The notes: a model not told the origin generated them from the letters alone. A stretch of 64,000 nt of DNA from Chloroflexota bacterium (GCA_013151415.1 JAADII010000144.1:1-64000); one strand, 5' to 3'. Counted from the first letter of the stretch, positions 29,177 to 39,027 are shown. Made by a program: numbers and translations.

Positions 29177-29263
29177 GGGTGTCGCTTCTCCTATGGCATG
29201 ATTCGTGACAACAAGGAGGTTCTTCCAGGTCTCGTTAGTATAGCACCCCTGTCAAGAACGAAA

Positions 29264-29295
29264 AAGAACCCCCGAAACGTTTCGGGGGTTCTTTA
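29264..29295. terminator. Perfect 32-bp palindrome, Rho-independent terminator-like
   Basis: AAAGAACCCCCGAAAC|GTTTCGGGGGTTCTTT, between two minus-strand genes. Confidence 0.85.
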
Positions 29296-29316
29296 CAAAG
29301 CAAAAAAGGGGGCCGC

Positions 29317-31713
29317 TTACAGCCGCATTTGCGAGCTGTGCGGAGGCGTGATCTTCTCCTCGGGGTTCAGATCATGACAGGCGTGATTCACGGCCAAGGC
29401 GGCCTGGCCCAACCCGGTGGCGATGAGCTTGAGGTTGGCGCTGCCCTCCTGCAAGGCCACATCGCCGATGGCGTACACGCCCTCGCGGCTGGCGCGCATG
29501 AAACCATCCACCTTGATGTAGTTCTTTTCCATGTCCAGGCCCAGGTCGCGCACGAAACGTTTGTCGGCTCGGAAGCCCAGGGCCAGCAGCACCGCGTCCA
29601 CGTCCAGCTCGGTTTCCTCGCCCGTGCGATTGTCGAAGATCACGGCCGATTCCACCTGACGTTTGCCTTTCACCTCCTTTAGTTCGTGGAACAGGCGCAC
29701 ATCCACATCGCTGGCCTGCAACTCGGCCACATTGGCCGGCGCGGCGCGGAATTCGTCGCGTCGGTGGATGAGCGTGACCTGATCGGCCCAATCCTTGAGA
29801 TTGAGCGCCCACAACACCGCGGTGTCGCCGCCGCCCACCACCAGGACCTTCTTTCCGCGCAGTTTGGCCCGCTCGCGCAAGGCGTAATACACGCCTTTGC
29901 CCTCCAGCCGTCGCACCGAGGGGTTGTCCAGTTTCTTGGGCGTGATCGCGCCAATGCCTGCGGCGATGATCAACCGGCGGCCGCGGTGCGTCTCGCCTTT
30001 GTTGTCCTTGACTTCGAACACGCCGTCGCTAACATGCACGGATTCTGCGCGGCGGTTGGTTACGATCTCCACATCCGGTTTGAAGCGTTCGGCCTGCGAG
30101 CGCAAGGCGTTGGCGAATTCGGCCGCGCCCACCTTCAAAAAGCCGGGCGCGTCGTAGATGGTCAGCTCGGGATAGAGCGTGGACAGTTGGCCGCCCACCA
30201 CAGGCAGCGCCTCGATCACGCGGGTTTTCATCTTGCGCAAACCCGCATAGAACGCAGCATACAAACCGGCCGGCCCGCCGCCAATGATGAGAATGTCCTT
30301 GGTTAGCGCTTCGATGGCCTTGTGCAAAGCCTCGAACATGGCTTTCACTGATGTGAACTTGACGCGCGGCCGCCCTAGCGCCTTGCCCGCCTTCACCTCG
30401 GCCGCGTCGATCAGCTTCCAATCTTGCCATGAGACGTATTTGATCCCGCGTGCGTCAAGCAGCTCGACAATGGCCTCGGGATCGGCCTTTTCATCGTCCG
30501 CGGGCGTGATGGCGGGAACGTCTTCCAACATAAGGCGAACTGTGGCCACTGCATCGGGCTTGTTGGTGCCGATGACGCCCGTTGGACCGCGCTTGGCCCA
30601 GCCCACCACATATTCGCGGGGAACCACCTCGCCCGTCTCATACACGGTCACGCGGCCATCCTCGTTGGAAATGATGCCCCAACGTTCGTGGAATGGCACG
30701 CCTGGCAAAGGCTGACCGCGATAACCGATGGAGCGCATGATCATGCCCACATCGAGATATTCGTATTCGCCAGTGCCGTGCGAGGCCAGATAGCCGGTCT
30801 CGGTCGCTCGCAGTTCATTTCGCTCCAGGCGCACCCGCACGACTTTGCCCTCCTCATCGCCGTAAATCTCGACGGGAGAGCGCAAAAACAGGAAGTGAAT
30901 GCGCTTGGGACGACCCGACGGCCCCAGCTCGGCATAGTGCCGCATGATTTCCAGGTTGGTCTGGGCCTCGCGGTTGTCTGCAATCGCGGCTGCGCTGAGC
31001 GGGTCTAGCTCCAACTCTTTGGGGTCGATGATCACATCGGTGACCTCCAGCTCGGCCAGCTCGCGCAGTTCGGGATTGGTGAATTTCACCTGCGCGGGGC
31101 CGCGGCGGGCGATGATGTAAATATCCTTGATGTTGCTGTTGCGCAGCGCCTTCAGCGCGTAGTCCGCGATGTCGGTCTTCTCTAGCTCGGCCGGCGAAAG
31201 CGCCATGATGCGCGCCACATCCATGGCCACATTGCCCACGCCGATGACGGCCACGCTCTCGATGGAAAGATCGAATGTGAGGTCCGCGTAATCGGGATGA
31301 CCATTGTACCAGGCCACGAAATGCGTGGCGGGATGGCTGCGCTCCAGGTCTTCACCGGGAATATTGAGGCGACGATCGGTCTGCGCGCCCACTGCATAGA
31401 TCACCTGGTCGTAATATGCTAGCACGTCGTCGTGGGTGATGTCTTCGCCAAAAGTGACGTTGCCGAAAAAGCGAAAACGAGGGTCCTCGGCGATGCGGTC
31501 ATAGAGTTTGGTGACCGACTTGATTTTTTGATGATCGGGCGCGACGCCATATCGGACCAGGCCATAAGGCGCGGGGAGATGGTCGAATATATCGACCGAA
31601 ACCTGATAATCGCTTTGGCTGAGCAACGCCTGGGCTGCATAAAAGCCCGACGGGCCCGCGCCGATAATGGCGACGCGCAACGGGCGTTCTTCGGTGCCTA
31701 TTTTGCTCGTCAT
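29317..31713 (-). CDS. Double ferredoxin-NADP(+) reductase fusion: FprA/adrenodoxin-reductase-type N-terminal half and thioredoxin-reductase-type FNR C-terminal half
   Basis: N-half VAIIGAGPSGFYAAQALL, LPAPYGLVRYGVAPDHQKIK, VGNVAMDVARIM; C-half DILIIGGGPAGLYAAFYAGLR, VVGGQLSTLYPE, VLVVGGGDTAVLWALNL, GVYAIGDVA. Confidence 0.9.
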   Translation of the reverse strand: MTSKIGTEERPLRVAIIGAGPSGFYAAQALLSQSDYQVSVDIFDHLPAPYGLVRYGVAPDHQKIKSVTKLYDRIAEDPRFRFFGNVTFGEDITHDDVLAYYDQVIYAVGAQTDRRLNIPGEDLERSHPATHFVAWYNGHPDYADLTFDLSIESVAVIGVGNVAMDVARIMALSPAELEKTDIADYALKALRNSNIKDIYIIARRGPAQVKFTNPELRELAELEVTDVIIDPKELELDPLSAAAIADNREAQTNLEIMRHYAELGPSGRPKRIHFLFLRSPVEIYGDEEGKVVRVRLERNELRATETGYLASHGTGEYEYLDVGMIMRSIGYRGQPLPGVPFHERWGIISNEDGRVTVYETGEVVPREYVVGWAKRGPTGVIGTNKPDAVATVRLMLEDVPAITPADDEKADPEAIVELLDARGIKYVSWQDWKLIDAAEVKAGKALGRPRVKFTSVKAMFEALHKAIEALTKDILIIGGGPAGLYAAFYAGLRKMKTRVIEALPVVGGQLSTLYPELTIYDAPGFLKVGAAEFANALRSQAERFKPDVEIVTNRRAESVHVSDGVFEVKDNKGETHRGRRLIIAAGIGAITPKKLDNPSVRRLEGKGVYYALRERAKLRGKKVLVVGGGDTAVLWALNLKDWADQVTLIHRRDEFRAAPANVAELQASDVDVRLFHELKEVKGKRQVESAVIFDNRTGEETELDVDAVLLALGFRADKRFVRDLGLDMEKNYIKVDGFMRASREGVYAIGDVALQEGSANLKLIATGLGQAALAVNHACHDLNPEEKITPPHSSQMRL

Positions 31714-31741
31714 CGTTGGTTGCCTCCTGGGGGGACAGTAA

Positions 31742-31929
31742 GGTAATGGGGTATTGGGGGTATTGGATATTGGGGTATTGGGGTATTAGGTATTGGGGTG
31801 TTGAGGTGTTGATATTAGGTATTGGAGGTGTTGGATATCAGGATGCCAAAAGCGCAATTCGACACAAAACGATGCCCAATATCCAAATATCCAGTATCCA
31901 ATATCTAATATCCAATATCCAGTATCCAA
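31742..31929. repeat. Low-complexity TATTGG-word region facing CCAATATC-word region (large imperfect inverted repeat)
   Basis: Left gtattggatattggggtattggggtattaggtattgg; right cccaatatccaaatatccagtatccaatatctaatatccaatatcc. Confidence 0.8.
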
Positions 31930-31981
31930 AAGAAAACCCGACGGTGGCGGCGGGAAATGTATTCTCGCGGTTCCGTCGGGT
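31926..31981 (-). terminator. Rho-independent terminator candidate for the minus-strand 32043-32571 genes
   Basis: Perfect 9-bp arms ACCCGACGG (31936-31944)/CCGTCGGGT (31973-31981), followed by T-rich tract on the minus strand. Confidence 0.55.
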
Positions 31982-32042
31982 GGCGTTTCATTAGGCATCA
32001 TTGCCATTGGCTATCAAGGTGGGATGCGAATGAGGGGCGACG

Positions 32043-32267
32043 CTACCTGGTTTTTGGGCTCATGATGTCGGCAAAGCTGCGCAATAGCGCGACTGCGGCC
32101 ACCCCAAATCGTATCCATTCGGTGGCGCTGGGCGTAGACAAGGTGGCGCCCGACTCTTCCAGCCTGGCGCGAGCCTCTTTGTTTTCGGTGGCGACCAGCG
32201 CGGCCACCAGGCCAATGGCCGCGCCAACTGCGGCGCCCACCAATAAGATGCGGGTGCGTTCGCTCAT
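32043..32267 (-). CDS. Small YtxH-like membrane-associated protein
   Basis: MSERTRILLVGAAVGAAIGLVAALVATENKEARARL: short N-terminal TM glycine/alanine-rich helix. Confidence 0.5.
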   Translation of the reverse strand: MSERTRILLVGAAVGAAIGLVAALVATENKEARARLEESGATLSTPSATEWIRFGVAAVALLRSFADIMSPKTR

Positions 32268-32268
32268 A

Positions 32269-32571
32269 TCAACTCCTTTGGCGACGTTGCAAAGCCTTGG
32301 AGAAAGCAGAGATTGCGCCTGTCACCTGGCTGATCTTTGTCTCCGTCTGGATGATGGGATCGGTGACTTTTTGGCTATATTCGCGGCTCATTTTCGAGGC
32401 GAGGCTGGTGTATCGCTGCGCTTGAGGCAAGCCGATCCGTCGCAGCCAGCGCGCGGCCTCGCGCGTATACTTATACGAAAAATAGAGCGCGACGCCCAAG
32501 ACCAGGACGATGACAATGCTCTCGATGGCCAGGAAAATGAGGGCTAGATCTCTGCCGGTGGCTAGATTCAT
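32269..32571 (-). CDS. Small single-TM hypothetical protein
   Basis: 100-aa ORF, one TM segment LALIFLAIESIVIVLVLGVALYFSY, adjacent to the previous small gene. Confidence 0.5.
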   Translation of the reverse strand: MNLATGRDLALIFLAIESIVIVLVLGVALYFSYKYTREAARWLRRIGLPQAQRYTSLASKMSREYSQKVTDPIIQTETKISQVTGAISAFSKALQRRQRS

Positions 32572-32727
32572 ACGTTGCTCGTAATTTGTTCAGACCATTT
32601 CAAGTTGCGCAGTTCGGTCATCCGCTTCTCTGAAATGGCCTTCAGGCTGACGACGTTTTCGCAATACAAACCCGATTGTAGCAGAGAGCCGCGTGGCTGA
32701 GCAAAAGCCGTAGGAGTTGGTGACGGC

Positions 32728-33612
32728 TTACGCCATGCCCACGGTGCGTTTGGCGCTTTCCAAGGTGTTTTGCAGCAGCATGGCGATGGTCATGGGCCCA
32801 ACGCCGCCGGGCACCGGCGTGATGGCCGAGGCCACTTCTTTCACCTCGTCGAAATGCACATCGCCAACGAGACGATAGCCCTTTTTCTTGGTGGGATCAT
32901 CCACCGCGTTCACGCCTACGTCGATGACCACCGCGCCGGGCTTCACCCAATCCCCGCGCACCATCTGGGGCCGACCCACGGCCGCGACCAGGATGTCGGC
33001 CTCGCGCACCACATCGGGCAGATTGCGCGTGCGCGAATGGCAAATGGTGATGGTGGCGTTGCGGTGCAAGAGCAGCATGGACACGGGCAGCCCCACAATG
33101 TTGCTGCGTCCAAGAATCACCGCGCGCTTGCCCTCGATTTCAACGCCCGTGCGGTCGAGCAGTTCGATGCAGCCGCGCGGGGTGCAGGGCACGAACAACG
33201 GATCGCGCCGTTTCATGGACAGTCGTCCAATATTCAGAGGATGGAAGCCGTCCACATCCTTTTCCAGGCTGATGGTGCTGAGGATGGCCTCTTCGTCGAT
33301 ATGGGCGGGCAGAGGCAATTGCACCAGGATGCCGTGAACTTCCGGTCGCGCGTTGATCTCGGCCACGATCTTCTGCAACTCTTCCTGGCTGATGTCGCCG
33401 GGCAAATCATAGCCAAACGACTGAATGCCCACCTCGGCGCACGCCTTTTTCTTCATGCGCACATAGGTTTGCGAATCTTTTCGATCTCCCACCAGCACCG
33501 TGGCCAACCCAGGAACCACGCCATATTGAGCCTGCATTTTTTCCACTTCAGCTTTGATTTCACCTCGAATGGTGGCGGCAATGGCCTTGCCGTCGATGAT
33601 TTTTGCGGTCAC
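32728..33612 (-). CDS. folD: Bifunctional methylenetetrahydrofolate dehydrogenase/cyclohydrolase
   Basis: TVLVGDRKDSQTYVRMKKKACAEVGI, GILVQLPLPAHI, VPCTPRGCIELL, VILGRSNIVGLPVSMLL, TPVPGGVGPMTIAMLLQNT. Confidence 0.97.
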   Translation of the reverse strand: MTAKIIDGKAIAATIRGEIKAEVEKMQAQYGVVPGLATVLVGDRKDSQTYVRMKKKACAEVGIQSFGYDLPGDISQEELQKIVAEINARPEVHGILVQLPLPAHIDEEAILSTISLEKDVDGFHPLNIGRLSMKRRDPLFVPCTPRGCIELLDRTGVEIEGKRAVILGRSNIVGLPVSMLLLHRNATITICHSRTRNLPDVVREADILVAAVGRPQMVRGDWVKPGAVVIDVGVNAVDDPTKKKGYRLVGDVHFDEVKEVASAITPVPGGVGPMTIAMLLQNTLESAKRTVGMA

Positions 33613-33718
33613 GAGAACCTCCTAGCTCGCGTCGATGATGGTCCACCGTCCGATGTCCAGAATGGGCAAGCTGAACGATGGAGCGATGGGACAATAAGAC
33701 GATGGTCGGCTCAGGCCA

Positions 33719-33759
33719 ATTTCACAAAATCCGCTTGCATGGCGGTCGCTTTGTGAAAT
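33719..33759. repeat. Intergenic perfect 10-bp inverted repeat upstream of folD
   Basis: ATTTCACAAA (33719-33728) and TTTGTGAAAT (33750-33759). Confidence 0.6.
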
Positions 33760-33835
33760 GGTCGTTTGTGTTTGATGAAATATAGCACAAAATGGCTCTT
33801 TTCGCCAAACTTTGTAGTCTTTTTTACACTTCGCT

Positions 33836-35614
33836 TCAGGTCCGACCGAACTGCCGCTCTAACTGGCGTGCGCTAAAGTGGAGGATGGTGGGCCGGCCAT
33901 GCGGACAGGTGAGCGGATTTTCACATGCTTCTAGCTGGCGCAAAAGCTCTCGTTGTTCGGCCAATGAAAGCGTTTGCCCGGCCTTGATGGCCAGCCGCTT
34001 GCAGATGATGCGCACCAACGCGTCTTCCCGATCGCGACCCACCAGATCGGCTCGTTCGCTCAGTCCATCGGCCACTTCCTCCAACAGGCGACGCGGGTCT
34101 TGTCCACTCATAAACGCGGGCACCCCGCGCAACAGAAAGCTGCCGCCGCCAAAAAGTTCGATATCGAAACCGCTTTGCTGCAATGTGGGCAGATGTTGCG
34201 CCACCGCGCCGGCCAATTGCGTGCCCAGCTCAATGACCATGGGCTCCAGCAGTTGCTGTGTGGGGATGGGGTTTTCGCCCGCGGCCACGATCTTTTCATA
34301 AAGAATGCGTTCGTGCGCGGCGTGCTGGTCGATAAGATAGAGCCCGTCTGGCCCTTCGGCCACCAAAAACATGGCCGACACCTGCCCCACAGGGCGCAAC
34401 GGCGGCAATTTTGCGCCGCCCCGGGTGGCCGCAATCTCGCTCGCGGAGCCCACCTCAGCCCGGCTCTGTTTCGAGTCTGGCTCGGTGGACAGTCCCGCTT
34501 GCATCAAATCCATACGTAGCTGGTCCGGCTCCTCCGGCCTTTGCTCTGGCTCTCGCCGCGCGGCCCACATCGCGCGCGACCCCTCCTCCGGCTCCAGGCC
34601 CAAGCCCACTACGGACGAATGCTCCACCAACGCGCGATGCACGGCCCGTTGCACCGCGCGAAACACCAGCGACGCCTGCCTAAAGCGCACTTCGGCCTTG
34701 GTTGGATGCACATTCACATCCACTTCGGTTGGAGCCATCTCAATGAAAAGCGCGGCGATGGGAAAGCGCTTTTCCGGCAACATGGTGTGATAGGCTCGAA
34801 CCACGGCGAATGTTAGGTTTTTGTCCTGAATGTAGCGTCGATTGACGAATAACTCGATATAACGTCGATTGGCCCGATGCAGGCTGGGCTTGCTCACGAA
34901 ACCGCTCACCCGAATCCCTGGCGCGATCACGTCTTCACCCTCTTCCACGGGTAACATTTCCCGCGCGATCTCATGGCCATAGACCTTCATCAGCGTTTCC
35001 ATGCGGTCGCCCGAGCCTGTGGATTGAAAGGCCAGTCTGCCTTCGGTCACGTAAGCGAAACGCACTTCAGGATAAGCCAATGCATAGCGCGTGATGATCT
35101 GCGAAATGCGCCCGGCCTCGGTCGCGTCTGTGCGCAGAAACTTGAGCCGCGCCGGCGTGTTCCAGAAAAGATGCTCCACCGTGATGCTGGTTCCCACAGG
35201 GCCGCCCACCGAACGCCGAGCGACCAATTCACTGCTTTCCAGCTTTAGTTCGATCCCAACCGGTTCGTCCGCGCTGCGCGTGATCAGAGTGGTCTTGCTC
35301 ACCGCGGCGATTGCAGCCAACGCCTCGCCGCGAAAGCCCAAAGTTTCGATATGCTCCAAATCGGCCGCGTCGCGCAGTTTCGATGTCGCGTGGCGCTGAA
35401 ACGCGAGCGTCGCGTCCTGGGCCGACATGCCGCAGCCGTTGTCGATGACGCGAATCAACCGTTTGCCGCCGCCGCGAATCTCCACGCGGATGTCGGTCGC
35501 GCCTGCGTCCAGACTGTTTTCGATCAGTTCCTTCACCACGGACGCGGGGCGTTCGACCACTTCGCCCGCGGCGATTTTATCGGCGACATCGGGAGGAAGG
35601 ATGTGAATGGGCAT
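33836..35614 (-). CDS. mutL: DNA mismatch repair protein MutL
   Basis: DVADKIAAGEVVERPASVVKELIENSLDAGAT, DNGCGM, TLGFRGEAL, LIDQHAAHERILYEK, CPHGRPT; start at MPIHILPPD. Confidence 0.97.
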   Translation of the reverse strand: MPIHILPPDVADKIAAGEVVERPASVVKELIENSLDAGATDIRVEIRGGGKRLIRVIDNGCGMSAQDATLAFQRHATSKLRDAADLEHIETLGFRGEALAAIAAVSKTTLITRSADEPVGIELKLESSELVARRSVGGPVGTSITVEHLFWNTPARLKFLRTDATEAGRISQIITRYALAYPEVRFAYVTEGRLAFQSTGSGDRMETLMKVYGHEIAREMLPVEEGEDVIAPGIRVSGFVSKPSLHRANRRYIELFVNRRYIQDKNLTFAVVRAYHTMLPEKRFPIAALFIEMAPTEVDVNVHPTKAEVRFRQASLVFRAVQRAVHRALVEHSSVVGLGLEPEEGSRAMWAARREPEQRPEEPDQLRMDLMQAGLSTEPDSKQSRAEVGSASEIAATRGGAKLPPLRPVGQVSAMFLVAEGPDGLYLIDQHAAHERILYEKIVAAGENPIPTQQLLEPMVIELGTQLAGAVAQHLPTLQQSGFDIELFGGGSFLLRGVPAFMSGQDPRRLLEEVADGLSERADLVGRDREDALVRIICKRLAIKAGQTLSLAEQRELLRQLEACENPLTCPHGRPTILHFSARQLERQFGRT

Positions 35615-35771
35615 GTGCGCATTATACCACACAGGCGGGTGAGGCGAGGGCAAGAGAGCGCAGCTCGAGGGGGCCTTTTCATGGGCGCTTCGCTTCAGCC
35701 CTTTTCCTCTCCACCGCCCTTCCTCTTTTCCGAATTTGTGCGCGCGGTCACGGCTCGGCGATAATAGTTGC

Positions 35772-36422
35772 ATGACTCAAAACCATCGTTTGGCTCATGT
35801 CGAGCTGCTTCTTTTCGATTTGGATAACACCCTTTATCCTCGCGATCTGGGTCTGTGGCGGGAAATCGACCGTCGCATTCTCGACTATGTTTGTCGCACG
35901 CTTGGTTTGCCGCCCGAAGAAGCGCGGCGCGTGCAAAAATACTATTGGCGCACATATGGAACCACCATCTCCGGCCTTATCGCCGAACATCAGGTCGATC
36001 CGGTTCCTTATCTTGAGTATGTTCACGATTTCGACGCCACCGTTTATTTGCAACCCAACCGCAAACTGGCCCGCATTCTCGCGGCGCTGCCTCAGCGTAA
36101 AGCCATTTTCACCAATGCCACTGCGGAGCACGCGCGCAACATTCTCACCGCGTTGGATGTGATCGAACACTTCGATCCTCTCATCGGCATGGATGATGTG
36201 GGATACATTTCCAAACCCGATCCGCGTGCATATGAGCGTTGCTTCGCCATGCTCGGGGTTGCGCCCGAACACTGCCTTTTTCTGGAGGACAGCCCCAAAA
36301 ACGTTGTTCCGGCAAGGGAGATGGGCGCGCTGACCGCGCTGGTGGGCGCGGAGCGCGGCGAGGCCGATTATCACCTCGATCGCATTGAAGACCTGGCCCA
36401 ACTCTTCGCTCTTGACGTTTGA
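35772..36422 (+). CDS. HAD-superfamily pyrimidine 5'-nucleotidase-like hydrolase
   Basis: LLLFDLDNTLYPRDLGLWREIDRRI, FTNATAEHA, ISKPDPRAY, LFLEDSPKNVVPAREMG. Confidence 0.85.
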   Translation: MTQNHRLAHVELLLFDLDNTLYPRDLGLWREIDRRILDYVCRTLGLPPEEARRVQKYYWRTYGTTISGLIAEHQVDPVPYLEYVHDFDATVYLQPNRKLARILAALPQRKAIFTNATAEHARNILTALDVIEHFDPLIGMDDVGYISKPDPRAYERCFAMLGVAPEHCLFLEDSPKNVVPAREMGALTALVGAERGEADYHLDRIEDLAQLFALDV

Positions 36423-36478
36423 AAGAGGAAGGCGCTATAGTTGAGACGACGGTGCAACCAAATTTGCTGGAGAACTCG

Positions 36479-38005
36479 ATGCGCGTTCGCACGATTGTCA
36501 CCAACACCGGTTTTAATCTCATCGCCATGGTTGTGAACTCGTTGATCGCCATGGTGATCACCCCTTATCTCATCGTTCAGTTGGGCGAAGCATTGTTCGG
36601 CGTATGGGCTTTGGCCGCGATCATCATTGTCGTGGCGCAAATGTCTGATTTTGGCCTAGGACGGGCGTTGGTGCGCAATGTGGCTCAGCATCGCTCTTTG
36701 GGGCGTTGGTCGGCCATTAGTCTAGATTTCAATAGCGATCTGTGGCCATTGGCCCTGGTCATTCTTTTTGTGAGCGCGTTGGCGTGGGCGCTCGCGCCCC
36801 TTTTGGCTGCGGCTTTGGGCGTGCCAGAATCTTTGATGACCGAGGCTGTTCCTGTCTTGCGGCTTTTGTGTCTGACATTTCTGCCGGTGGCCGCAGGGCT
36901 GTTGCTCGCCGCGACCCTTGAGGGCGCGCAACAAATGGGCTACACCAGCGCCGCGCTCATCTTGAATCGTCTGATTTTCGTCGGCGGCGTGGTGTGGGCT
37001 ATGAGGATGGGGTGGGGCTTGCAAGGGGTTGCGGCCGCACAGTTGGCGGCCGTGGTGGCGCAAACCCTCTTTCTGGCTTTGGCCGCATTTCGGATAACGC
37101 CTACGCTGCGCGTCTCGCCGGGCCTGATTGCGCCCCAACGTCTGCGGCATGATTTGCGCTTTGGTCGCTACATTTTTCTCACCGGTTTGGTGAGCCTTAT
37201 CTTCACCGCCTCAAACAAGATCATTCTGGCCCATTGGGTGGGTTTGGAAAGCGTCGCCTTCTACGAGTTGGCCTCGGTGGTCGCGCTGCAACTATTCGCC
37301 ATTGCTTTGGCCGCGGCCCAGGCCTTGTATCCAGCCTATGCAACGGCCCATGTTCAGGGCGGTTGGCCGGCCGTGCAACGATTGTATCGCGGCGCGCTGC
37401 GCGTGTTCACTCTGACCATTGCGCCTTTGGGCGCGGTCATTATTGCTTTGGCCGCGCCGTTGGTCATGGCGTGGTTTGGGCGGTTCGAGGCCGAGCCCGT
37501 GCAGGCTATGCGCTGGCTTGTGGCCGGTTGGTTGGTGGTGAGCATGGCCGCGTCGGCATCGGTGGGGTTGCAAGCCATTGGCCGACCGGGATTGGCCGCG
37601 CTATTTTCCATTTACAACGCCGCTCTAAATCTGGCGCTTGCACTGCTGCTCGTTCCTCGTTGGGGCTTTCAAGGCGTGCTTGCCGCCAATGTTTTGGCCA
37701 TCACCAGCAGCGCCCTGTTCACGCTTTGGGCGTTTCGTCGTCTGAGCGGGCTTTCTGTTCGTGAATGGTGGCGCGGCCTTTCACCAGATGTGTTGTTCTG
37801 GGTGGGTGGACTGGCTTTGGGCTTGGGATGGTTGGCTACGCGTTTGACCGATCCCTCTTTGTTGCAGATAGTCGCCCTGGTTGCGCTTTACGCCTGCGGC
37901 TATGTGGCTGGCCTGGTGGCGTTGCGTCTTTTGCGTCCTGAAGAAAGCGCCTGGCTGCGAGAGTTTTGGGATCGAAAAGCGTTGCGTTTGGGGCTTTCTT
38001 CATGA
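36479..38005 (+). CDS. Oligosaccharide flippase / polysaccharide biosynthesis (Wzx-like) membrane protein
   Basis: Multi-TM; GFNLIAMVVNSLIAMVITPYLIVQLGEALFGVWALAAIIIVVAQMSDFGLGRALVRNVA. Confidence 0.85.
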   Translation: MRVRTIVTNTGFNLIAMVVNSLIAMVITPYLIVQLGEALFGVWALAAIIIVVAQMSDFGLGRALVRNVAQHRSLGRWSAISLDFNSDLWPLALVILFVSALAWALAPLLAAALGVPESLMTEAVPVLRLLCLTFLPVAAGLLLAATLEGAQQMGYTSAALILNRLIFVGGVVWAMRMGWGLQGVAAAQLAAVVAQTLFLALAAFRITPTLRVSPGLIAPQRLRHDLRFGRYIFLTGLVSLIFTASNKIILAHWVGLESVAFYELASVVALQLFAIALAAAQALYPAYATAHVQGGWPAVQRLYRGALRVFTLTIAPLGAVIIALAAPLVMAWFGRFEAEPVQAMRWLVAGWLVVSMAASASVGLQAIGRPGLAALFSIYNAALNLALALLLVPRWGFQGVLAANVLAITSSALFTLWAFRRLSGLSVREWWRGLSPDVLFWVGGLALGLGWLATRLTDPSLLQIVALVALYACGYVAGLVALRLLRPEESAWLREFWDRKALRLGLSS

Positions 38006-38967
38006 GCAGGCCAGATTTGAGCATCGTCATCGTTAGTTGGAATGTGCGCGAGGCGTTGTTGGCCTGCCTGGCGGCCCTGCCCGACGCGGTCACCCCAGCT
38101 TACGCGTACGAAGTCATTGTTGTAGACAATGCCTCGTCTGATGGCAGCGTCGCCGCTGTTCGCAAGGCCTTTCCTTCTGTGCACATAATTGCCAATTCGG
38201 CCAATCGTTTGTATACTGCCGCAGCAAACCAAGGATTGACCATCGCGGTTGGCCGTCATCTTCTTCTGATTAATCCAGATGCGATTCCTCAACCTCATAG
38301 CCTGGCCCGGCTCATTGCTTACGCCGATCAACATCCTCGCGCCGGTCTGTTAGGGCCGCGCATCTTCCGTTCTGATGGTCGCGACGACTTGCGCACGGGA
38401 CGAGAGTATCCTACGCCTTGGTCCGAGACTTTGGACTGGTTTGGGTTCACCCGGCGTTTTCCGCATCATCCTTTTTGGGCGGCCAATTTGCGACCAGACT
38501 TTCCTCGAGATCGCACCGCATCTGTTCCCCTTCTTTCCGGCGCTTGTCTTCTGCTGAGCCAGCGCCTGCCATCTTCCCTTCGTCGACTTGATGAATATTT
38601 CCCCATGTACGGGGAAGATGTGGACCTTTGTCGTCGCGTTCAGCAGGCCGGATATGAAACCGTGCTGGTGGCCGACGCCGAGGTGTTCCACGCCGGGGGG
38701 CAAAGTAGTCGTCAGATCGGCCTTCGCACGGCATTGTTGGCCGTGGAAGGCGTTCAGCGTTATTTCCGACGTTGGCGCGGCAGCGGCGCCGCCAGACGGC
38801 ATCGCATGGGCATGGCATTGGTCGCGGTGGTCAAGTGGACCGCGTTCACTCTGCTCGGTTTGATTGGCCTTGAATCCGATCCAGCTTATCAGCGTCGCTT
38901 TCACAGAGCGCTCTTGGCTTGGGCGCTTGGCCGAGGCGATATTCAACGATTGATGATTGAAGGTTGA
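38002..38967 (+). CDS. Glycosyltransferase family 2 (rhamnosyltransferase-like)
   Basis: LSIVIVSWNVREALLACLAALP, VIVVDNASSDGSVAAVR, LLINPDAIPQP; ATGA overlap with flippase. Confidence 0.9.
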   Translation: MSRPDLSIVIVSWNVREALLACLAALPDAVTPAYAYEVIVVDNASSDGSVAAVRKAFPSVHIIANSANRLYTAAANQGLTIAVGRHLLLINPDAIPQPHSLARLIAYADQHPRAGLLGPRIFRSDGRDDLRTGREYPTPWSETLDWFGFTRRFPHHPFWAANLRPDFPRDRTASVPLLSGACLLLSQRLPSSLRRLDEYFPMYGEDVDLCRRVQQAGYETVLVADAEVFHAGGQSSRQIGLRTALLAVEGVQRYFRRWRGSGAARRHRMGMALVAVVKWTAFTLLGLIGLESDPAYQRRFHRALLAWALGRGDIQRLMIEG

Positions 38968-39027
38968 AAGCCATCATGCGTTCGTTCTCATGTCTTCAAT
39001 CATAACCCTCGTTTTTCAATCCTTTAT

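Noticed and set aside
31742-31929. TATTGG-type repeats considered as a CRISPR array
   Set aside because: No fixed-length repeat/spacer structure; words are degenerate and partly inverted; no cas genes.
32770-33756. 328-aa plus-strand ORF over folD
   Set aside because: Antisense shadow of folD.
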